Part shown: piece by piece, positions 1 to 7,751 of the stretch | Layout: each line of letters begins with the position of its first letter | Numbering within the stretch: the stretch's first letter is position 1 | Assembly: GCA_026786335.1 (NCBI GenBank) | Contig: JAJAYG010000243.1 | Coordinates: 1 to 10,702 of the forward strand | Reading direction: 5' to 3' | DNA from: Chitinophagales bacterium | GTDB lineage: Bacteria > Bacteroidota > Bacteroidia > Chitinophagales > UBA10324 | Length of the DNA: 10,702 nt | Made by a program: the position numbers and the translations under genes | The notes under the pieces: generated by a model | Seen by the model: only the letters and a program-made list of their open reading frames with translations | The model's database searches: none | Told to the model about the DNA's origin: nothing

Positions 1-1
1 T

Positions 2-2152
2 TTCCGCAGAGCCGCTAAAGAATATGAGATCAAATTAAGTAATGCCGAACACGATGGTCCCGAAGCATTGAAACTGCTTCTGCAATGTTCGTTCTGTTAT
101 GCTCATGTTCAATTACAAAAAGGGATGGCATTGGCTGATGAGGCGATCACACTTGCTGAAAAATCAAAGAACATCTCATCGTTGGCACAGGCATTATGTG
201 TGAAAGCAATTAACCAATTTCGTATTGGCTACATGCAGCAAGCACATGAGAATGTTCAAAGGGCTTTATCTCTATTTGAAGCGCAGGATGACAAGGAGGG
301 AACCGCTGATGCGCTCTGGCTAATGGGAACCATGGTTGAGTTTCTTCAAGGAAAAGGAGAAGAGCATCATCATCACCAGCAAAAAGCGCTGATATGTTAT
401 GAGCAACTGGGCGATTTTACAGGTGTTTACCTTGCCCGAATACAACAAAATAGTCTTCTCCTTTTTCAATTTCAATTTGCTGAAGTTATTCAACGTCAGG
501 AAATAATTCTGAATGAACTTACAGAACAAAACCAGCAACATCTCAAATGCTATTGTTACATGGAATTAGTGAGGGCGTTTTTTTTGAAGCGTGAGATACC
601 AATACTTATATCACGCATGGAGGAATGGAAAAATCTTGCAGATGCAACCGGTAATTTTTATGATTACACTATGGCTAAATCTATGCTGACGGAATGCTAT
701 CGCGTTCAACATCTGGATAAAGTGGTAATACAGAACTGTATTGAAAGTCTTGCTTGTTGTGAACAATTGGGATCACTTCATGGCGAAAGCACCATGCAAC
801 TTATTCTTGCAAACATTTGCCATGAGCAATCGCAATACGTGGATGCAATAAATTATTATCGCAAAGCCGATGAAATTGCATTGAGCATTGGAGCTCCTTA
901 CAAACATCTGTGCTCCCTCAACGGCATTGGCCTGGCGCTCTTAAAAAGTGGCGATTATTTACAGGCGCAGAAAACTTTTGAAACGGTTTTGAGAGAAGCG
1001 AAGCGAACGAATGACCGCATGAATTTGATTGCTACCCTTCGCCATCTCGCAGAACTCGCTTACGAACAGAAAGATTTCAGCCTTGCATTTCGCAGTTATA
1101 AAAATCTTTTTGATACCATAGGTAGTGATGGTTTAATAGTGCAGGACTTTGGTAGGTATGCACAATCACTCGGCAAAGCTTCTGATGCGGACATTATCGA
1201 ATCTGGTGTGGCACTCAACGGGAGAAACGAATTGCGGCTTGGTTATTTACTTCAATATCTTGAACTGTCGAGGAAAGAACAAAACAAGCGTGAAGAGGCA
1301 AGTGCCTATAATGCTTTAGCCGGCTATTATGAAGAAACAGGAGACTTAACAGAGGCGATGCGATTCAGTAAGCAGTACATCAATTTTTATGAGTCAATGA
1401 TGAATGAGCAAAACATAAATGCTATTTCCGGCCTTCGTATGCAATACGAATCTGAAAAGAAAGATCAGGAAATACTATTGTTGAAAAAAGAAAAAAGTGA
1501 AACTCTATTACAAGAACGATTGCGTGTTAGCCGGGATTTGCATGATGACATGGGCGCCAGCATCAGCAGCATTTCAATTCTCAGCACAGTAGCAAAACAA
1601 CATTTAGATGAGAAAAGAATACGGGAAGCGGGAGAAATGATGGACCAAATCAGCAGCGATGCAAGAGACATGGTGAATAACCTAAGCGACTTTGTATGGA
1701 TGATCAATCCGCAAAATGATAATTTGGAAAAACTATTTGACCGAGTGTTTAGTTATGCCAACCATGTATTGAGTTCAAAGAATGTAGCGATCAAACTTTA
1801 TTGCGATGAAGAATTAAAGACTATAGTGCCATCAATTGAAGCGCGCAAAAACATTTATCTGCTTATGAAAGAAGCCCTCAACAATGCAAGTAAATATTCT
1901 AAATGTACTGAGGCGACAATTAGCTTTTTTAAAAACAATGAGGAAATAAAATTCTCGGTGACTGATAACGGAAAAGGATTTGACTTAAGTAATATCTCCA
2001 ATGGTAGCGGTCTTGGTAATATGAAACAGCGAGAAGCGGCATTGAGAGGCAATCTCATTATCAACTCAACGCTGAACAATGGAACAGAGGTTAGTTTAAT
2101 CTCTTCTCTGAATAATATTGAGGGCAGCGTTTTACAAAGCAAATTAAATTAA
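2..2152 (+). CDS. TPR-domain sensor histidine kinase (HisKA_3/HATPase_c), 5'-partial
   Basis: The frame is open to the left edge, so the true start lies outside the window; the TTG at 68 is only the first possible start inside it. Residues below count from 68. Residues 1 to about 450 are helical with TPR-like repeats, for example near 275-345 and 410-445. A short charged coiled coil (about 455-485) leads into a HisKA_3 dimerisation box, SRDLHDDMGAS, with the phospho-accepting His at 492. The HATPase_c domain follows, with an N box (EALNNASKYS, Asn605/606), a G1 box (DNGKGF, 633-638) and a G2 box (GSGLGNM, 646-652). This is the NarL/LuxR-type kinase layout, normally phosphorylating a LuxR-type response regulator. 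No membrane segment is visible between the TPRs and the kinase, where relatives often have one, so the visible part looks cytoplasmic. No intact response regulator follows. Kinase family is confident; the signal is unknown. Confidence 0.93.
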   Translation, partial: FRRAAKEYEIKLSNAEHDGPEALKLLLQCSFCYAHVQLQKGMALADEAITLAEKSKNISSLAQALCVKAINQFRIGYMQQAHENVQRALSLFEAQDDKEGTADALWLMGTMVEFLQGKGEEHHHHQQKALICYEQLGDFTGVYLARIQQNSLLLFQFQFAEVIQRQEIILNELTEQNQQHLKCYCYMELVRAFFLKREIPILISRMEEWKNLADATGNFYDYTMAKSMLTECYRVQHLDKVVIQNCIESLACCEQLGSLHGESTMQLILANICHEQSQYVDAINYYRKADEIALSIGAPYKHLCSLNGIGLALLKSGDYLQAQKTFETVLREAKRTNDRMNLIATLRHLAELAYEQKDFSLAFRSYKNLFDTIGSDGLIVQDFGRYAQSLGKASDADIIESGVALNGRNELRLGYLLQYLELSRKEQNKREEASAYNALAGYYEETGDLTEAMRFSKQYINFYESMMNEQNINAISGLRMQYESEKKDQEILLLKKEKSETLLQERLRVSRDLHDDMGASISSISILSTVAKQHLDEKRIREAGEMMDQISSDARDMVNNLSDFVWMINPQNDNLEKLFDRVFSYANHVLSSKNVAIKLYCDEELKTIVPSIEARKNIYLLMKEALNNASKYSKCTEATISFFKNNEEIKFSVTDNGKGFDLSNISNGSGLGNMKQREAALRGNLIINSTLNNGTEVSLISSLNNIEGSVLQSKLN

Positions 2153-2155
2153 CCG

Positions 2156-2203
2156 ATGGATAAGCAAATGGCAACCGCCGTAGAATCTCATTTCAGAGAT
2201 TAA
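2156..2203 (+). other. 15-codon frame just after the kinase, possible response-regulator stub
   Basis: An ATG three bases after the kinase stop opens a 15-codon frame ending at TAA 2201-2203. Its peptide contains ATAVESHFRD, which loosely recalls the start of NarL-type receiver domains (VEDHxxFR). The spacing is what a translationally coupled response-regulator gene would have. The resemblance is too short to prove anything, and the frame may be chance. Confidence 0.2.
2184..2201 (+). terminator. Weak hairpin downstream of the kinase
   Basis: AATCTC and GAGATT form a perfect 6-bp stem around a 6-base ATTTCA loop, followed by AAAGTTTTC. The stem is short and AT-rich and the T-run is weak. It could act as a poor terminator for the kinase transcript or be incidental. 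Confidence 0.2.
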
Positions 2204-2215
2204 AGTTTTCTCCTT

Positions 2216-2407
2216 GTGAACGGAATTCGAAAAATTGAATCATGGTTTGAGAACAAAGAATGGAAACCCTTTCCATTTCAATATCAAGTATGGGAAAAAT
2301 ATCGCGACTAATACTCCGGAGTTTTGAACGCATCCACAGGTTGCGGAAAAACTTTTGCGACAGTCGCTACTCGAGGCTTTAATAACAATTGGTTCCCTTC
2401 CTCTTAA
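2216..2407 (+). pseudogene. Broken N-terminal fragment of a ligase-associated DEXH-box helicase (Lhr-like)
   Basis: From GTG 2216 the frame reads VNGIRKIESWF, then WKPFPFQ at 2261-2281, QVWEKYRD, a TAA stop at 2309-2311, and on in the same frame YSGVLNASTGCGKTF at 2312-2356. This order (WF, WxPFPFQ, VW, SGLLNAPTGSGKT) is what I recall as the start of bacterial ligase-associated DEXH-box helicases, where WxPFPFQ acts as a Q-motif-like element and SGLLNAPTGSGKT is Walker A. Similarity fades after about 2360, and the frame stops at 2405-2407. The rest of the roughly 800-residue family protein, including the DEXH box and helicase C-terminal domain, is absent. It is therefore a non-functional remnant with a nonsense codon and a large 3' deletion. 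The family call rests on motif memory, not alignment. Confidence 0.6.
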
Positions 2408-2420
2408 TTATTTTTCTTTG
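2389..2420 (+). promoter_or_regulatory. Possible Bacteroidota-type promoter for the surface-protein gene
   Basis: TTG at 2389-2391 lies 21 bases before TTTCTTTG at 2413-2420, a near match to the Bacteroidota -7 element TAnnTTTG with its -33 TTG. The element lies about 20 bases before the ATG at 2441. The first two bases of the -7 box deviate, so the match is weak. Confidence 0.25.
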
Positions 2421-2440
2421 CATTGCTTGAAGATGAATGA

Positions 2441-2515
2441 ATGAAAAAAATTTCCCGGCTTAAAATATTTTTACTTTTTTATTTTTTATGTGCAGTCAAG
2501 ATTTCGATTGCGTAG
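2441..2515 (+). pseudogene. Signal-peptide segment of the CHU_C surface protein, ended by an in-frame TAG
   Basis: ATG 2441 opens a 24-codon peptide: MKKISRLK, then a hydrophobic core (IFLLFYFLCAV), then a likely signal-peptidase site after ISIA. TAG at 2513-2515 is the very next codon. Beyond it the same frame runs without a break into the 1,173-codon surface-protein frame, whose first PKD-like domain begins at PVASF directly after the stop. The arrangement is that of a normal exported protein with one nonsense codon at the signal-peptide junction. CAG to TAG would do it, and Gln is a common first mature residue in Bacteroidota. A real mutation, a sequencing error and readthrough cannot be told apart here. 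Confidence 0.75.
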
Positions 2516-2518
2516 CCG

Positions 2519-5500
2519 GTGGCTTCATTCACTTTCTCTGTGCCGCTCAGTTGCGATTCGGCTACCATACAATTCACCAACACTTCTACAGATACATTGC
2601 CACTGAGTTATTTCTCGCACTTTGCGAATGATTCCATCGCTGATACATTAGCAAATCCTGTTTACACTTTTACTTCATGCGGAAGTTTGCTTGTAACACT
2701 CGAGGTTACAGATTCATTGGGGCAAACGGATATTGATTCGCAGTTGGTAATTATTCATTGCTCGCCTGTTGCAGGATTTAATTTCTTATCACAAAATTTT
2801 TGTGACTCTGCATTGATTCAGTTCAACGATGCATCAACTTCTGCTGATTCCATTGTAGAATGGTTTTGGGTTTTTGAAAATGAATCGGGAGAAAAAGATT
2901 CTTCATTTCTGCAAAACCCTGAACATAATTTTATTGGGATGGGAAAATATTTTATCACACTCACGGTAACAACAGTCGCCGGCTGTTCAAATTCTTTAGA
3001 AGATTCAATTATCATTCATTCTTCACCAATTGCAAATGCAGGAAGTGATCAAACAATTTGTTCAGGAGATTCGGCACAATTAAATGCAAGCGGCGGAATA
3101 TTTTTTTTATGGTCTCCTGTAAATTCGCTGAGTGATGCAACCATTTCAAATCCTTTTTCATTTCCAAATTCCACCACAACTTATTCAGTGATTGTTACTG
3201 ATGAGTTTGGTTGCAGTAATGTTGATTTGGTAAAAGTGAATGTGGCAATTCCGCAGCAAGCAATTATTCTTAATCTCGATTCTTCTTATTGCAGCGATCA
3301 TGCTGCAGTTACTCTTATTGCAAATCCGGCTGGTGGAATTTTTTTGGGAAATGGAATTTCGGGAAATGAATTTCTTCCTGAATCATTAACTCCTGGATAT
3401 GCTTACACCATTGAATATTTATATACTGATTCAATTGGTTGCATCAGCAAAGACTCGGCTACCACTTTCATTCATGCATTGCCCAATGTTGCGATCACTG
3501 CCAATGCTTCTCAAGTTTGCAAAAATGGAAATCCTGTTTTATTACTGCTAAATCCGGCAAATGGAATTTTACTTGGGGAGGGAATTTCAGGAAATAGTTT
3601 TGATCCTACTCTAGTAAATAGCGCAGGAGATTTTCTCATTCAATATTCTTTCACCGATTCTTTTGGTTGCAGTAATAGTGACAGCATTTCAATAAAAGTT
3701 TTATCGCTTCCAATAATTACTGCGGGAAATGATACTGCAATCTGCAAAGGAGATTCAGTACAACTGAATGCAACAGGAGGAATCTCTTATTCATGGTCGC
3801 CACAAAATTTTCTTACAAACCCCTTAATTCAAAATCCAATTGCATTTAATGATGTAACTACTTTATTTATTGTTACCGGAGTTGATTCCAATTCCTGCAC
3901 GGCTAAAGATTCAATTTTAGTTACAGTAAATACTCCAGCAAATGCCTCGGCAGGAAATGATACTTCAATTTGTTTTGGTGAGAGTACAACATTGACTGCA
4001 TCAGGAGGAACTGTTTTTAACTGGTCTCCATCAACGGGATTGAGTAGCAGCACCATCAGCAATCCCGTGGCTACGCCACTAACCACCACAAAATATTTTG
4101 TTACAGTAAGTACCAATGGAGGATGCGAAGGAGTTGATTCAGTTTTAATCACTGTGCATCCTCTACCAATTGTAATTGCATCAGCCGATACAATTATTTG
4201 CAGTGGTGATACCATTCAGCTATCAGCAAGCGGCGCACCACTTTATGTTTGGTCGCCTGCGATAGGTTTAAACAATGCATTGATTTCAAATCCGCTTGCG
4301 TTTCCTTCCCAAACTACTTTGTACAGTGTTACAGGAATAAATTTATTCGGTTGCAAAAATTCTGATTCTGTTTTGGTTTCAATCTTTGATGTTTCAAATG
4401 TTAGTGCAGGAAATGATACTTCACTTTGTATTGGTGATACCATTCAGTTACATGCTATGGGGGCTAATTCTTATTCATGGTCACCTGCAAATTTTATGGA
4501 TGATGCAACTTCTGCAATGCCAACAATTTTTCCTTCCACCACCACCACTTTTATTTTAACCGCAATGGTTGGAACTTGCGCTTCAACAGATAGTGTAGCA
4601 GTAACAGTAAATCTGCTTCCGCAAATTTCAGCAGGTAATGATGCAACAGTTTGTGTTGGAAGCGCAGTTCAATTAGGTGCAAGCGGAGGAGTAAGTTATG
4701 AGTGGTCACCTTCAAACTACCTGAGTGATTCTTCCATTGCAAATCCTTTTGCATCGCCGCCATTTGCAACAACCTATTTAGTTAAAGGAACTGATGCAAA
4801 TGGTTGTTCAAATACAGATGAAGTTTCAATTGCTGTATTTGCAATTCCTGAAATTACCATCACAGTTGATTCTGCCATGTGCGATGGAGATTCAATTCCA
4901 ATGTTTGCAACCGGAGGGATTGCGTATGAATGGTTTCCAACTACAGGATTAAGTCAACCAAATTATGCGAGCACACTTGTATATCCACCTGTAACCACCA
5001 CTTATTTTGTAACGGTAACAAATAGTTTTGGCTGCACTGCAACTGACAGTGCAAAGGTGATTGTAAACGAATTGCCAAATGTGGTTGCAAGTGACGATCA
5101 GGTTGCATGCCCGGGCATTGGAATACAGTTGAATGCAAGTGGTGCAGATTTTTATTCATGGTCGCCATCAACGGGATTAAACAATGCTAACATCGATAAT
5201 CCAATAGCAACAATTAGCAATGATATTTCCTATGTTGTTTTCGGCGAATACTTAAATGGATGCAAATCTACTGACACTGTTAACCTCACTATCCTTCCGC
5301 CTTTAACAACAAGTGTTTCATCCGATACCATTATTTGTTCGGGATCTTCAGCACAACTTATTGCAAACGGTGGAATTATTTATTCATGGACACCATCATC
5401 AAGTTTAAATGATGCTTCATTACAAAACCCTGTTGCTTCACCGGCTATATCAACTTCATACACAGTTTATATTAGCGATGGCATTTGCTATACCGATACC

Positions 5501-6040
5501 CTGGGAGTTAATGTAATTGTTCAAGCAGTACCAATTGTAAATGCTGGTGGTGATGCCGAAGTAGTAAGCGGAACGGGTTATCAAATGAATGCAGAAGCAA
5601 GTGAAGGAACTTATTCATGGTTGCCATTTGAAGGATTGAATTGCAGTGATTGTCTTAATCCTGTTGCAACACCAATTCAAACTACAACCTACACACTTAC
5701 AGCTACAGATTCAATTGGATGCACTGCAAGTGATTCTGTTCAGCTATTCGTAAAATGCGGAGAAGATGTGGTTTTTGTACCGAATGCATTTACACCAAAT
5801 GACAACAATCAAAATGATATTTTTTATCTGCGCACCTTCGGAACAATTGATTTGCATTTCTTCAGAGTTTATGATCGCTGGGGTAAAATGATTTTTAATA
5901 CCAGCAATCCTGAGATCGGTTGGAACGGAAAATATAATGACAAGCCAATGCCTGCCGGTGTTTATTTATTTGAGTGGGAACTCTCTTGCAGCAATGGTGA
6001 TGTGGTAAAAAAGCAGGGAAATGTTACGTTGCTGAGATGA
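2519..6040 (+). CDS. Large repetitive surface protein: PKD-like and Ig-like repeats with T9SS type B (CHU_C) sorting domain
   Basis: GTG 2519 is only the first possible start after the TAG at 2513; the natural start is almost certainly ATG 2441, because a T9SS cargo needs a signal peptide. Residues count from 2519. Two PKD-like domains (about 1-85 and 86-170) come first. Then follow one Ig-like repeat (about 172-242), two variant modules with GxGISGNxF (about 248-398), and nine more Ig-like repeats to about 1080. Residues 1084-1173 form the gliding-motility-associated C-terminal domain: FVPNAFTPNDNNQNDIF, FRVYDRWGKMIF, GWNGKYNDKPMPAGVYLFEW. Such domains direct export by the type IX system and surface attachment. 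The role is probably adhesion, gliding or matrix, with no catalytic motif seen. The next gene encodes a PorP/SprF protein, the usual partner. Domain calls are firm; the function and whether an exported product is made are not. Confidence 0.9.
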   Translation: MASFTFSVPLSCDSATIQFTNTSTDTLPLSYFSHFANDSIADTLANPVYTFTSCGSLLVTLEVTDSLGQTDIDSQLVIIHCSPVAGFNFLSQNFCDSALIQFNDASTSADSIVEWFWVFENESGEKDSSFLQNPEHNFIGMGKYFITLTVTTVAGCSNSLEDSIIIHSSPIANAGSDQTICSGDSAQLNASGGIFFLWSPVNSLSDATISNPFSFPNSTTTYSVIVTDEFGCSNVDLVKVNVAIPQQAIILNLDSSYCSDHAAVTLIANPAGGIFLGNGISGNEFLPESLTPGYAYTIEYLYTDSIGCISKDSATTFIHALPNVAITANASQVCKNGNPVLLLLNPANGILLGEGISGNSFDPTLVNSAGDFLIQYSFTDSFGCSNSDSISIKVLSLPIITAGNDTAICKGDSVQLNATGGISYSWSPQNFLTNPLIQNPIAFNDVTTLFIVTGVDSNSCTAKDSILVTVNTPANASAGNDTSICFGESTTLTASGGTVFNWSPSTGLSSSTISNPVATPLTTTKYFVTVSTNGGCEGVDSVLITVHPLPIVIASADTIICSGDTIQLSASGAPLYVWSPAIGLNNALISNPLAFPSQTTLYSVTGINLFGCKNSDSVLVSIFDVSNVSAGNDTSLCIGDTIQLHAMGANSYSWSPANFMDDATSAMPTIFPSTTTTFILTAMVGTCASTDSVAVTVNLLPQISAGNDATVCVGSAVQLGASGGVSYEWSPSNYLSDSSIANPFASPPFATTYLVKGTDANGCSNTDEVSIAVFAIPEITITVDSAMCDGDSIPMFATGGIAYEWFPTTGLSQPNYASTLVYPPVTTTYFVTVTNSFGCTATDSAKVIVNELPNVVASDDQVACPGIGIQLNASGADFYSWSPSTGLNNANIDNPIATISNDISYVVFGEYLNGCKSTDTVNLTILPPLTTSVSSDTIICSGSSAQLIANGGIIYSWTPSSSLNDASLQNPVASPAISTSYTVYISDGICYTDTLGVNVIVQAVPIVNAGGDAEVVSGTGYQMNAEASEGTYSWLPFEGLNCSDCLNPVATPIQTTTYTLTATDSIGCTASDSVQLFVKCGEDVVFVPNAFTPNDNNQNDIFYLRTFGTIDLHFFRVYDRWGKMIFNTSNPEIGWNGKYNDKPMPAGVYLFEWELSCSNGDVVKKQGNVTLLR
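3029..5757 (+). repeat. Tandem Ig-like repeats inside the surface protein (ten plus two variant modules)
   Basis: Ten divergent copies of about 70-77 codons follow the pattern AGxDxxxCxGDSxQLxASGG, then YSWSPxxGLxxxxIxNPxAxP, TTxYxV, GCxxxDSVxVxV. Copies begin near 3029, 3713, 3941, 4171, 4396, 4625, 4855, 5086, 5305 and 5531. Two different modules with GxGISGN occupy about 3260-3711. Most copies have one Cys near the start and one in the GC motif, a likely intradomain disulphide. Stretches such as GCAGGAAATGATAC recur at the DNA level (about 3720, 3950, 4408). The tenth copy lacks the first Cys and has NCSDC instead. Confidence 0.85.
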
Positions 6041-6045
6041 ACAGT

Positions 6046-6073
6046 GAGTTTTGAGTTCTGAGTTTTGAGTTTA
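6046..6073 (+). repeat. Heptanucleotide tandem repeat, 4 copies
   Basis: Four consecutive 7-bp units read GAGTTTT, GAGTTCT, GAGTTTT, GAGTTTA. They fill most of the 47-bp gap between the surface-protein gene and the PorP/SprF-family gene, ending 14 bases before that ATG. Copy-number change here would alter leader length or spacing, not the coding frame. No hairpin or promoter box is evident in it. Confidence 0.85.
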
Positions 6074-6087
6074 AAAAATATTTTAAA

Positions 6088-7086
6088 ATGAATTTAAGAA
6101 AAATATTTTTCAGTTGTGTGTTTGCAATTGCTGCATCTACTTTTTTATTTGCTCAAGATGCTCACTTCTCGCAATTCTATGAAGCACCACTTCTTTTAAA
6201 TCCATCACGTGCAGGTTTCATCAATGGCACTTATCAGCTTTCTGGCGTTTATAAAAGTCAGTGGACGAGTGCAGATATACCTTTTAAAACAATCAACGGC
6301 ACACTCAATCTTAATGTGCCCGCAGGAAAAAACAAAAACAATATTTTCGGAATCGCCTTCAGTGATTTTGCTGATAAAGCCGGTGATGCTTCTTACACTA
6401 CCAATCATTTTGATGGCACCCTTTCATTTCACAAAAATTTTGGCACCGATTTTAACCAATACATTGGTGCAGGAATTACCGGTTCATTTGCATCTACTAC
6501 TTTCGATTACAGCAAACTTATTTTCGATGAGAATTTTATGAACGGAATTAATTCTGAATCCATTGGAACAGAAAAAGCAAACTATACTGATCTTGCAATT
6601 GGAGCAGAATATAATTTCCTGAATGATGACCGGCAATGGAATGGCGGCATTGCAGTTTATCATTTATTTAAACCCACCGTTTCTTATTCAGGCAATGGCG
6701 AATCAACTATCTATAGAAAATATGTTTTGAATTTTGGCTATGCAAAAGAAATTTCTTCATCAATCACTGCTATGCCTAAAGCAGCAGCATTTATTCAAGG
6801 GCCTTCAAAAGAATTAATTCTTGGAGGCGATGTTAAGTTTGATCTTACACAAAACAGCACTACCAATTATGCAATTTACGCAGGTGTCTATTACCGAGTT
6901 GGCGATGCATTGATTCCAAAATTCAGAATTGATATGGGCGATCTTTGTATCGGCTTCAGTTATGATTTTACTACTTCTGGCCTTGCAGAAATAAGCAATT
7001 CAAAAGGAGGCCCCGAGTTATCGTTGATTTACAAAGGCAGAGTTAAAGGTATTTCGGCAGGAAGAATTTACAATCCCCGATTCTGA
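6088..7086 (+). CDS. PorP/SprF family type IX secretion system outer-membrane protein
   Basis: This 332-residue protein has a signal peptide of about 22 residues (MNLRKIFFS, hydrophobic core, STFLFA) and mature start QDAHFSQFYEAPLLLNPSRAGF, the family hallmark: an FSQFY motif followed by LNPxxAG. The rest alternates polar and aromatic residues as outer-membrane beta-strands do, and it ends in a short basic tail. Family members are predicted beta-barrels of the T9SS. SprF of Flavobacterium is needed for secretion of the adhesin SprB, and SprF-like proteins are typically encoded next to the type B (CHU_C) cargo they serve. It lies 47 bp after such a cargo gene, so it is probably that protein's dedicated export or attachment partner, co-transcribed with it. 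The ATG is preceded by an A-rich leader without a Shine-Dalgarno sequence. The gene appears intact although the cargo gene upstream carries a nonsense codon. Confidence 0.93.
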   Translation: MNLRKIFFSCVFAIAASTFLFAQDAHFSQFYEAPLLLNPSRAGFINGTYQLSGVYKSQWTSADIPFKTINGTLNLNVPAGKNKNNIFGIAFSDFADKAGDASYTTNHFDGTLSFHKNFGTDFNQYIGAGITGSFASTTFDYSKLIFDENFMNGINSESIGTEKANYTDLAIGAEYNFLNDDRQWNGGIAVYHLFKPTVSYSGNGESTIYRKYVLNFGYAKEISSSITAMPKAAAFIQGPSKELILGGDVKFDLTQNSTTNYAIYAGVYYRVGDALIPKFRIDMGDLCIGFSYDFTTSGLAEISNSKGGPELSLIYKGRVKGISAGRIYNPRF

Positions 7087-7106
7087 TAATGAGATTGATC
7101 AGCATT

Positions 7107-7751
7107 TCACTTTTTCTCAATCTTGAAATTATAACTGACACCTAAAATGTGTTTTATGCCAGCCGCATTCACATTCATTTCACGTTCGTATGTGTAATAA
7201 AGCCGCAAAGTATTTTTTCGGTCGAAATGATATTCGGTTCCGCCGCTCAACCTGTACTGAACCAAGTTATCCCCCTTATAATAAAAGAGTGAAAAGAATA
7301 ATTCACCCGAAATTAAAGGCTCAAATCTTTTATTGAGCTTATTACTGAATGTGAGTTTAGGTCTTAAATAAATTTCATCAGCCTGTTGCGGAATAAAATT
7401 ATTTTCAATCCTCATCCTTGCATTTGCTTTCCATCTATTCCATTTTTCAGAATAAACAAGATCGGTATAAATGCGGTTTTTAACAACATCTGCTTTTATA
7501 ATCAGCCGATAGTTTGCAGCAACTGAAAATTTTTTATTCATCTCATAATTCAATCCTACATCAGTATAAGTTTGATCGAACCTGGTTGAATTTTCATTCA
7601 GTCTCAGCATTTGTTGAATACCAAGATCCAGTTTTTTAGAAAACTGTTTTGTGATTGCTATTGATGACCAGGTATTGAAATCCTGAACTTGCGCATGCAA
7701 ACTTTTGCAACAGAAAGAGAGAATAAGAAATAAGCTGGCAAAATATTTCAA
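7107..7751 (-). CDS. DUF2490 family outer-membrane protein
   Basis: The 214-residue product has a signal peptide (MKYFASLFLILSFCC, cleavage after SLHA about residue 20) and mature start QVQDFNTWSSIAITKQFSKK. The rest is a series of amphipathic strands such as FSVAANYRLII, RIYTDLVYSEKW, ANARMRIENNF, TLRLYYTYERE, ending in LGVSYNFKI, a terminal aromatic strand typical of outer-membrane barrels. The opening xDFxxWxS plus strand pattern fits DUF2490, a Bacteroidota family of predicted beta-barrels of unknown role. Its start is TTG at 7751, overlapping the upstream stop in TTGA (7748-7751). The frame has a stop three codons earlier and no ATG within the signal peptide, so TTG is the only start that keeps it. 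It is the last gene of the minus-strand operon and converges with the PorP/SprF-family gene 20 bp away. It may carry something across, or anchor something in, the outer membrane for the operon. Confidence 0.85.
   Translation of the reverse strand: MKYFASLFLILSFCCKSLHAQVQDFNTWSSIAITKQFSKKLDLGIQQMLRLNENSTRFDQTYTDVGLNYEMNKKFSVAANYRLIIKADVVKNRIYTDLVYSEKWNRWKANARMRIENNFIPQQADEIYLRPKLTFSNKLNKRFEPLISGELFFSLFYYKGDNLVQYRLSGGTEYHFDRKNTLRLYYTYEREMNVNAAGIKHILGVSYNFKIEKK

Noticed and set aside
375..400. HHHH run in the kinase TPR region as a metal-binding site
   Set aside because: Four adjacent His in a helical repeat linker, with no supporting ligands or family precedent that I can name.
3829..4215. Minus-strand open frame of 128 codons inside the surface-protein gene
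   Set aside because: It is antisense to the repeats; its Val/Pro-rich repetitive peptide mirrors the repeat DNA and shows no domain or signal.
3029..5757. Regular repeats as a possible CRISPR array
   Set aside because: The period is about 220-230 bp, the repeats are divergent and lie within one coding frame.
6070..6088. AT-rich near-palindrome before the PorP/SprF-family start as an operator
   Set aside because: It is low-complexity A/T sequence typical of leaders in this genome, and the symmetry is imperfect.
6209..6541. Plus-strand open frame of 110 codons inside the PorP/SprF-family gene
   Set aside because: It is a shifted frame of a well-supported family gene and its peptide has no recognisable features.
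7091..7124. AGATTGA / TCAATCT inverted repeat across the end of the DUF2490 gene as a shared terminator
   Set aside because: The stem is 7 bp and AT-rich with an 18-base loop, no clear T-run follows on either strand, and half of it is DUF2490 coding sequence.
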